From Armigeres subalbatus (Eukaryota; Arthropoda; Insecta; Diptera; Culicidae): a stretch of 64,000 nt of DNA. Position 1 is the first letter of the stretch; the number at the start of each line of letters is the position of its first letter. The notes beneath the pieces were generated by a model. It made no database searches. It was not told where the DNA came from and was given only the letters and a program-made list of their open reading frames with translations. The DNA lies in NCBI RefSeq assembly GCF_024139115.2, contig NC_085140.1, positions 419,752,283 to 419,816,282 of the forward strand, read 5' to 3'. This document shows, piece by piece, positions 56,750-64,000 of this stretch. The position numbers and the translations under genes are program-made.

Positions 56750-59177
56750 AGTGCTTCCTGTGTGAGGAAATACAAAGTACATTGTCGGACTACATCGATC
56801 ATTTAACAATTAATCATGGCACACCACCCGTATTCATGTACAAATGTACTGCATGCATTCCCATCACGCCATTTCAAGACATTCATCGGTTCAAACGGCA
56901 TATCATCGGGCAACACAAGCACCTGTTCCAATCTGCACCTCAACCACAACACCAAAAAAGCTTTCCGCTACGCCGTGATGAAATTAAAACAGACCAATTC
57001 AACGATTTTGCGATGGATGACGCTGAAAAGGAGACCATCGATCCCAAAAGTGAAGAGAAAGTTGTAGAGAATTCAAATTTAAGTGAAGAAGCTATTTTAG
57101 AATTAAGGGCTACTCTTAGAGAAAAAGTTCACAGTTTCACGTTAAATTTATACAGTAAAACGAATTTCACCAGAAAGGATGTACTAGACATACAGAAAAA
57201 CATCACGGAGGATATAGTTAAACCTATTTTAGAATTAATAACTAGTGTAGTATCTATTCCAAAAGATGGAAACACACGTCATATTTTAAATGAACTGATG
57301 GATCCTTTCAAATTTATTGCAACCGAACAAACATTCAACACTACTACGCGTAGCTTAGGGTTAGGCGCGCCTTTCCAAATACTAAATTTTCACGATAATG
57401 ACGGACAAGTAAAGTCAAAAGGATGCCTTATGCCTATTACACATCAAATTAATTTTTTTTCGAAAGCCCCAGCGTATTTGATAGAACAATCGAGAACATG
57501 AGAAGACTTGAGCTAGAGGACACAGCAACTAATGTCATCAATACGTCTTTGTGGAAATCTATCAGACAGCAATGCATGAATAAGATAATCATACCCTATT
57601 TTTTATATTCAGATGAGGCCGAAATGAATGATGCAATTGGCGCTCACTCAGGGACACATAAAGTGTGTTCGTTATATTATAGTTTCCCTACCATACCTTC
57701 ACATTTATTATCAAGATTAGATAACATCTTCGTAGCTGGTTTTGTGAAGGCGAGCGATATGTCTGACCTCGGGTCGTCTAAAGCATTGCATGATTTAGTC
57801 GATATTCTAGTAGATTTGGAAACTAACGGGCTAGATTTGACGATTAATGGCAGCATTGTAAAAGTACATTTTGTTCTATTAGGAATATTAGGAGACAATT
57901 TGGGCATCAACACTTTGATGGGATATTCCATGTCGTTTAGCTCATTATACTATTGCAGATTTTGCAAAATCAATAAATACGATGCGCAATCCGCGGTAAC
58001 ACTTGATACCAATATGAACCGATCGAAAGAAAATTATCAGGTAGATTTGCATAAACCATATAAAGAGACAGGTATAAGAGAAAATTCGGAGTTTAATAGG
58101 CTTACACATTATCACGTTGCTGATTCTGCAGTAGTAGATGTGATGCACGATTTTTTTTCACACGGAATTTGTAGCTATGACATTTCTCTTGTTTTGAATT
58201 ACCTGATACAAACTCTACACATATCTCTGTCGACAATCAACTACAAAATTCAAATGTTTAACTTCGGAGATACCGAGAAGCGCAATACTTTTAAGAAAAT
58301 TACAAAGGAACAGATAAAATCTTCTAACTTCAAGATGACAGCTAGAGAAATGTTGATGTTCATCCATTACTTTCCTTTGATATTCGGAGAATTGATGCCA
58401 GAAAGTAATAGAGTGTGGAATTTTATTCTATCGTTAGTAGAGTTAGTTGATATAGTCTTGTTACCAAACTTTGACGTAGAAATGATAGGTGTTTTGGAAA
58501 AACAGATAACGTATCATCACTCTCTATACATTGAGCTATTCAACGGAAATCTTAAACCTAAGTATCACATTATTTTACACTATGCACAAGCCATAAGAAA
58601 AATAGGTCCACCTAGATACACATGGAGCTTTCGGTTTGAAGCCGTTCATCAGATATTTAAAAAGTATTGTAGAACCATAACGAGCCGCCGAAATATTTGT
58701 TTGACGTTATGCAAAAAAGCTCATATTATCTTCATTAAAAATATCAAAAATCAAACCAACTTTGCTGAAATACTAGAACCCAAACAACCAATTAAAATTA
58801 AACTTGTTAATCTTCCATATTTTCCTAAATTGGAATTAACTACTACGCTGCTAACAACCAACTTTTCAGTCACGAATTTTGTAAAGTATAGGGGAACCGA
58901 TTATAAAGTTGGCTATTTTCTTACAATATCGAAAAACAATATGAAATGTGTACAGTTATACGAGATCAAAGATATTTTATTAAAGGATGAGCACTTGTTT
59001 ATAGCATGTCAAGAACGGTTAGTTAAGGGCTACATAGAACATTTCGCTTCATTTGAAGTTGGTCAACCTCACTCTATATTTAGGGTAATTAATGCGGATG
59101 ATTTCGATGGACCACCTATTCATTTGTACTGCATAGGAAACAAATATTATATAAGGTTGAAGAAATATTTTATATAA
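56746..59177 (+). CDS. Gene 2 of the CACTG element: zinc finger-DDE transposase (two frames joined at a T8 run)
   Basis: Frame a (56746-57501, 251 codons) starts MKCFLCEE and carries two finger-like motifs (CFLC...H...H; CTAC...HRFKRHIIGQH). Frame b (open from 57451, first ATG 57498, to 59177) is the catalytic part. Counting from that ATG: GDNLG with D133; a CRFC knuckle near 153; DVMHD with D214/D218; RFEAVH with E381. These fit the D-D-E arrangement I know from CMC-type transposases. Just before its first ATG, frame b already reads coding-like FESPSVFDRTIEN. The frames meet at eight T's (57453-57460), where frame a is read T TTT TTT: a -1 step gives one protein of about 810 residues. Either programmed frameshifting or loss of one T explains it. 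No introns. Confidence 0.75.
57452..57461 (+). promoter_or_regulatory. Possible -1 frameshift site (T TTT TTT)
   Basis: In frame a the codons are AAT TTT TTT TCG. The heptamer T TTT TTT fits the X XXY YYZ slippery pattern and a -1 move enters frame b exactly. No downstream pseudoknot was established by eye. Confidence 0.4.
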
Positions 59178-59249
59178 TTTGATGACCAAATTTATAAAAA
59201 AAACTGTACCAAATAAAAAAAATACCTGATTAATTCCTAATATTTATTC

Positions 59250-59577
59250 CATTTGAACCATGAAAAGTCTGTACTACCATGACTATTTTTACATAGCTAA
59301 AAATACCATGCCCGATATTTTGCCATAGTAAAATCATCTTCATTGTGGTCAAATTGAACCATACCCATAAATGTCACTTTCTCATCGAAGCAATTTTCAA
59401 TTTCACCACATTCATAGTAAATCGTACTATGCCAACCATATGTGTCAGAGCATAGTAACTTCCACCGCGGAAATGGTGTTTTCAATTGCAGTAAGCGTTC
59501 TACCGAAATCAAATGGTGCGATGTTTTTAATTTTACCCTATGATTCGGTAGTGGTTACTATGTTTTTGTTCTCAGTG
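59250..59577. repeat. Right subterminal repeats of the CACTG element
   Basis: About ten accatg/catagta/ttactatg words (near 59257, 59275, 59305, 59322, 59357, 59413, 59450, 59556). They match the left end in motif but not in spacing. Confidence 0.55.
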
Positions 59578-60259
59578 TAGGAAAAGGTAGTCGTGTTCAG
59601 ACCTGTGCGCCGAAGTATTTGTGAACGACGGCGGCGTAAGGCCATTTTACACCGGCGGCGGCGTCACGCCGTGCGAGCAATGTTCGGCGGCGGCGGCGGC
59701 GTGAATCGGCGTGAATGATTTTAAGCTGAGAAAAAAAAATTACGCAGCAAGGCCTATCATGCTTTTATTGTATTTTAGGTTTTTGTACAATGAATTATTG
59801 GCAGTGGCTGATTTTCTACCCGCCGCTGTCACATCCAGGCGCTATAGTATATGCGCAAAATAGCCAGCATGAGTTAACCACCAGAAATTTGTATGGCGAA
59901 AGACATCTAACGCGGGTTTTCTCACCAGTAAAAACTTTTCGCGAAAAACTATTTGGTACCAGTTATGTAGGAAGGTGTCCACTACTACGCCTACCAAATA
60001 TTTTTTCGATTAGGGTGCTTATTTTCGAGATATTAACCATTAGATGCCTTTCGCCATACTGATTTCCAAAAGTTAACTCCTAGTGTGCCGCTGTAAGCAC
60101 GCTCAAAGCAGGCGATTCATTGCTAGTTACAGATAGACTGATAGGGTGAACATGCTTATAGCTATAGCTTGTATCTCCACAGCAAAGTTTACATTACATG
60201 CTCCACTAGGATAGTGCCGCATCACAGCACATAAATTCAGTGGAAAGTACTTCAGATAT

Positions 60260-61380
60260 AAATCCAGAAATTCGTTTGGAAATTCCTCAAGATATTCCTT
60301 AGAAAATTCGAAAAAGGAATTCGGTGAACTAATTTAGAATTACCCTATGAATTCCTTCAGAACTTTCTCCAAGAATTCCCTTGAAAATTTATTTGGGTAT
60401 TGCTTCGGAAATTCTTTCCAAAATTTATTCAAAAGCTCCTTTAGGAATTTCCTTGGAAATTACTTTAGAGATTGCTTCGGAAATTCCTTTACGGAGTCTT
60501 TTGGGAATTTCTTCGGAAATTCATTCGAAAACTTTTTTAAGAATATCTTCGGAAATTCCTTTTACCTTCCGGGACTCGCTTAGTCCTGAATCACTCATGT
60601 AGTTTCGCCTCCGTTGAGTACGACAAGCGAGCTTTTTTAGGTAGTGTTGTACTTTTTACAACGGCACGAGTCTTCGAGGGTTAAGAATTCTTTAGAAAAT
60701 ACCCATGGAAAATCCTTCATGAATTTCCATCGGAATACCTACGGACACTGTTTGAGGAATACATCCGGGAATCCCATTAGGAGAAAGCCTTCGGAATTTG
60801 ATTTAGTTTTTTTTAATTCCTTCAAGAATTTATTTTAGGAGTTTCTAATAGAAATTCTTCCAGTAATTTCTTCGGAAACTCTAAGAAGATATTTTTGGTA
60901 TTCTTTCGAAATTTCCCTGTGATATTTATTTATAACTTTCTCCAGAAATTCTTTCTGAATTTCCTATAAGAATTCCTTCGAACATTCTTCCGGAAATTCC
61001 TTTAGCAACTCTTCCAGAAATTCCTGTAGAACTTCGAAAATTTCTTTTAAAATTCCTTTAAGAATTCTTTCGAGAATATCTTCAGACATTCTTTTGGGAA
61101 ATATTCTAAAATTTGGTTTGAAAGTTCCTTTAATTTTTTTGAACCTATGTTTAAGTGTTTTTTCTTAATTGAAAATAAGTTTAACGCTCAAAGACCTTTG
61201 GAAATTTCTTCGAAAGTTCCTTTAAAAAATTCCTCCAAATGAGAATTCTTTCCGGAATTATTCTTGTATGAATTTTGTATAGTTTATTCAAGGAATTTCC
61301 TAAGGACCACCTGGAGGAGTTTCTGAAAAAAAATAACTCCTGGAGGAATTTCCGATTCAATTCTTGAAAGAATAACCGAA
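60260..61380. repeat. Degenerate tandem repeat, about 24-bp unit, inside the hAT-type element
   Basis: Many diverged copies of ggaaattccttcrgaaattc-type sequence. Frames such as 60347-60583 (F-G-N-S-F periodicity) reflect the repeat. The block is broken at about 60575-60660 by unrelated sequence. Confidence 0.7.
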
Positions 61381-61555
61381 AGAGAACCTGAAAAGATTTT
61401 CTAACTGTATTTTTAAATGAATTTCAAAGAGGTGAACCAGGGCTGAAAACCTCTATAATAATAAGAAAATTATTTTGAGCTTTTTAGTGGAATGTCTTCA
61501 CTTGTCATAAGACGAGTTAATACCATCCCATTGAATTCCACCACTTAATTGTATC

Positions 61556-61625
61556 TTGACAGATACGTATTTCGACCTCAAAGGTAAGGCCGTCTTCAGT
61601 GTCTCGTACTTGACTCGACTCGAAG
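61556..61625. repeat. Dispersed retroposon-like fragment
   Basis: tacgtatttcgacctcaaag...aaggccgtcttcagtgtctc, similar to a stretch at about 950-1000. Ends undefined. Confidence 0.35.
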
Positions 61626-61639
61626 TCGCGTTTGTACAC

Positions 61640-61870
61640 ATTTAATTTTTTTCCGGGATCTCAGCAATTTGTTGAACTTTTACCGAGATTCGATCAGCCG
61701 AGCCCCAGCAAACGTGTTTTTTGCCGAGATTTCTGTCAAAATTGCTGAAAATCAGCAAATTATTTGCCGAAAACCAGCTAACAAACGTTATTTTTGCCGG
61801 GATATCAGTTTTTATTTTGCTGGGCTAACAGCTGTGTGGAATTTGCCGAGCTGTATACATAAAAACTGAT
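61640..61870. repeat. Dispersed repeat fragment with gccgag motifs
   Basis: Repeated ttgccgagat and cagcaaat words, like 12720-12930. Confidence 0.4.
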
Positions 61871-62681
61871 TGTATAAGCACTGGACCAATTAAGATATGT
61901 AACATTCCAACCTTTAAAAAGATGATAAACCACCCAATGCGACCAGAATAAGTTTATTCCACATGAAGCTACATATGAGATTAGAAGTTAATCGCCATGC
62001 TCATTGATTTGTAGGTTTGTAGCCAAGAAGTTTTTGGATGATCTAACATTTAACACGCCAAAGCAAGTTAAAGCACAGAGAACAGACGTTCATCTTCATT
62101 CGGGTGCTTGTGTAAAGTTTGTACTGTTTATTTTGAACTATGTCGTTATGCCCCGTTGCGCGGTGCTAGTGTGCTGATAAATATGGTTAAAATTTGCCGT
62201 GTTTTACTTTTTAGCGCTAGTGTTCATTCCGAATTGCTCCTAGGCTTGCTCCTAGGTGGCAGCACTACATTGTTTATGTAGTGTATGCCAACGCCATCAC
62301 TTGGTCAGATTGAGTTTTTATGTCGGGCAGCCTGCGTTGGCGGCGCTGAGGTGCGATTTTAATATTTACACACGTTTTTACCGAAATTTTGTTCGAGCAT
62401 CCATGTCTGTTCTCTGTGGTTAAAGTGACAGGGATAAAAGTAAACAAATTTGCTAAAAGTATAATAGCTATTTAATTAATGCTTGATAGGTTGCCTTGGT
62501 TCGGCAGATGCAAACGCACTGCATAATGTGATTTTTGTGATGGCCAAACATCGGCGTGAAATACGAAATTCGGCGGCGTGGAGCCAACCGGCGTATGGCG
62601 CGCCGCCGACACCTTGACCGGCGTCGGCGTACGTCAATAAGGGTCGGCGGCGGCGGCGTGGCGCGGCGGCGCACAGGTCTA

Positions 62682-63242
62682 GTCGTGTCATCTTGCCTTC
62701 CATACAACATTCATAGTCATCGTTTCGATCTTCACACCTGTTGCGAGATCATCGCGAACTATCTTCCGGATTGCTTCTTCGTCACAGTGGCCAAGTACAC
62801 GGTGCCAATGATGGATGCAGTTTTCATTATGCTTCGCTAAACCAGCTTTCGGTTTTCTTCTAGCTGTTTGGAGGTGATAAAGTCCAGCTCTTTTTACAGC
62901 AATAGCAGCAGTCTGTCCGCTCTTTGATATTTTGCAAATTGATCCAGTGAACATTACTTCAGCTCCTTTCTCGGCTAACTTCCCAACTGACACCAGATTT
63001 GTATCTAATTCGGGGACATGCAGAACATCACTGAGTGTAACTTCTTTTTCTTCATCGTCTAAATCGCAGCATAGAGTTCCGGAACCTTTTCCAGCTACAT
63101 TTACTTCACTTCCATCTGCCAACGCAACAGTTAATCCTGATTGGTTTTCATAATACTTGAAAAAACTTCTATCAGTGCACATATGAGCGCTTGCACCGGA
63201 ATCAACGACCCAGGTGGTTGTCTTGTTTGGTTTGTCATACAC
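62682..63242 (-). pseudogene. copia protease and pre-integrase region
   Basis: The protease active-site stretch VVDSGASAHMCTD lies near the start; the zinc-binding pre-integrase motif HWHRVLGHCDEE near 62800. A frameshift near 62715 precedes the C-x-x-C pair, which is read in another frame and is cut there by the hAT-type element. Confidence 0.85.
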
Positions 63243-63927
63243 CTTTCATTACCTTCGATTTCGGTTTGAACTTCCTACGGGATTCTTCCACCTTCTGGTT
63301 TGATAGCTGCCGACAGTCCTTCTTGACATGGCCTGGTTGTCCACAGAAATGGCAAATGATTTGCTTCTTCGACGTTTCAACTCGCAAGATTGACTCATTA
63401 CGCGACGGATTCCTTCTTCGTTTCACCGATTCATCCATTAACTTTGATTTCACGAGGTCCATGGTCAACTCGTCATCTGACCGGCTGGTTTCTGGTAGAC
63501 TTCTCAGCACCATAGCGACCATCAACTGCGAATCGAGCTTCTGGCCAGCATTTGATAGGCGTAAGAAAAGACCTTTTATTTCCTGAAGATGTTGTTCCAT
63601 ATCTTCACCATCACGGAATTGTAATTGACAAATTCTCTTCAGCAATGTTACTCGGGACGTGAGTGAAACTTTCTGGTGAGGTTTTTTCAAAACCTCCCAG
63701 GTTTCTTTGGAAGTTTGACAATTTCGGATCGCCCTCGTTCGATAGTCTCCTTGCTTCCAGTCATTCGTCATTGGATCTGGGACCTGCTCTGAGATATGCT
63801 TCCACAATCCTTCACGAATCAATAGCATTTCGATCCTGAATTTCCAGGCTTCGTAATTAGCGTTATTCAGACGCTCCATCATGACCTTATTTGTGTCCAT
63901 CTTGAGCGGTTCCAAAGTTTCGACCAA
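63235..63927 (-). pseudogene. copia Gag
   Basis: 230 codons with NANYEAWKFRIEMLLIREGL and a CCHC knuckle CHFCGQPGHVKKDC. In copia elements Gag and Pol are usually one frame; here a small frameshift near 63240 separates Gag from the protease. The leader to the primer site is only about 30 nt. Confidence 0.85.
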
Positions 63928-63957
63928 TTTCTTCGAAATCTCAAACTCCTCAATAAA

Positions 63958-63968
63958 GGCCCATAACC
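63958..63968 (-). promoter_or_regulatory. copia primer binding site
   Basis: GGTTATGGGCC on the minus strand, directly after the LTR end. The same primer type is used by the TRIM at 8517-9468 (ggttatgggcccag). Confidence 0.75.
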
Positions 63969-64000
63969 TATTGGACTATTAATATGAGGCAGTAACGAAA

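Larger units (their letters stand above)
53358..59577 (+). mobile_element. CACTG-ended DNA transposon (CACTA/CMC-like) with two genes
   Basis: 6,220 bp. Ends CACTGATACAAA (53358) and TTTGTTCTCAGTG (ending 59577) are an imperfect inverted pair. Flanked by TA (53356-53357, 59578-59579). Removing element plus one TA restores the copia reading frame across the site, which fixes the borders independently. Both ends carry repeated CATGGT/CATAGTA-type words. Gene 1 (53686-56749, seven exons) and gene 2 (56746-59177) are on the plus strand. Assignment to the CACTA-Mirage-Chapaev group rests on the ends, the short duplication, the subterminal repeats and the D...D...E spacing of the transposase. Confidence 0.8.
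59598..62681. mobile_element. Non-autonomous hAT-type element with CGG-rich ends
   Basis: Inverted ends CAGACCTGTGCGCCG (59598) and complement TAGACCTGTGCGCCG (ending 62681). 8-bp target duplication gtcgtgtt / gtcgtgtc (59590-59597, 62682-62689; one mismatch). Both ends have dense cggcgg/cggcgtga sequence (59625-59715, 62550-62670). The interior holds a short tandem repeat, a retroposon-like fragment and a cagccgag repeat fragment. No transposase. Confidence 0.82.
50765..64000 (-). mobile_element. Decayed Ty1/copia retrotransposon, split by two DNA transposons, running off the right edge
   Basis: tattggactattaatatgag at 50765 and again at 63969 marks the two LTR ends. The primer site ggttatgggcc (minus strand, 63968-63958) is the copia type. 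Domains run right to left: Gag, protease, pre-integrase, [59598-62681 insertion, 18 bp of copia, 53358-59577 insertion], integrase, RT, RNase H. Several frameshifts and stops make it inactive. The 5' LTR is cut by the window end. The inner border of the short 3' LTR (about 50765-50865) cannot be fixed. Confidence 0.85.

Noticed and set aside
60347..60838. Plus-strand frames with F-G-N-S-F periodicity
   Set aside because: Reading of the ~24-bp repeat; not coding.
62468..62840. Arg/Ala-rich frames on both strands
   Set aside because: Produced by the CGG-rich end of the hAT-type element.
1..64000. CRISPR array, bacterial operon or riboswitch
   Set aside because: Spliced genes and eukaryotic transposons throughout; tandem repeats lack the spacer pattern of CRISPR.
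1..64000. tRNA genes or tRNA-derived SINEs
   Set aside because: No convincing A-box/B-box pair or cloverleaf was recognised; primer sites are the only tRNA-related sequences seen.

Overview
The window looks like repeat-dense nuclear DNA of a culicine mosquito, most likely an Aedes. The evidence is: short GT-AG introns of about 60 nt, two ZAD-C2H2 zinc finger genes (an insect-expanded family), and a very high density of nested MITEs, LTR elements and non-LTR elements. The organism is inferred from this character, not from a database match. Almost everything except the two zinc finger genes is transposon-derived.

Layout. 1-3.5 kb: the 5' part of a minus-strand ZAD zinc finger gene (exons 2615-2645 and 1087-2351) whose 3' exon is not visible. 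3.5-18.4 kb: a belt of non-autonomous DNA elements. These include a hAT-like element filled with short repeats (3570-5003), a pogo-like element (8306-9981) holding a complete 952-bp LTR miniature (TRIM, 8517-9468), a large putative element (10700-14484) and a CACTG-ended element (15050-16474). 18.4-22.1 kb: two elements with short motifs repeated at their ends; the second carries three copies of a ~460-bp block and stops about 110 bp before the next gene. 22.2-24.1 kb: a plus-strand ZAD zinc finger gene, paralogous to the first, with a 63-nt intron that is open in frame. 24.66-32.63 kb: a giant inverted repeat (foldback-like) whose arms each carry about eight ~150-bp tandem units; an apparently intact Ty3/gypsy element (24901-29234, one 1301-aa polyprotein) sits in the left arm. 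32.9-36.3 kb: a nearly full-length but broken non-LTR element. 36.4-39.1 kb: AT-rich inverted repeats and MITEs. 39.1-50.0 kb: a ~150-bp tandem array split by a deleted gypsy-like element (41322-49473), whose 5' LTR is itself split by a second non-LTR element (41362-44519). 50.8-64 kb: a decayed minus-strand copia element, cut in its pre-integrase region by two neighbouring insertions.

The first of those insertions (53358-59577) is the most interesting object here. It is a 6.2-kb DNA transposon with CACTG/CAGTG ends, subterminal CATGGT/CATAGT motifs and two plus-strand genes. Gene 1 is a seven-exon, 538-codon reading frame that is intact except for one 342-bp insertion with a clean 12-bp target duplication. 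Gene 2 is a zinc finger plus DDE-type transposase, interrupted only at a run of eight T's where a -1 slip would join its two frames. Genes 1 and 2 overlap by ATGA. The second insertion (59598-62681) is a hAT-type element with CGG-rich ends.

No rRNA, tRNA, CRISPR or bacterial-type feature was seen. All exon and element borders come from reading splice, TSD and TIR signals by eye.
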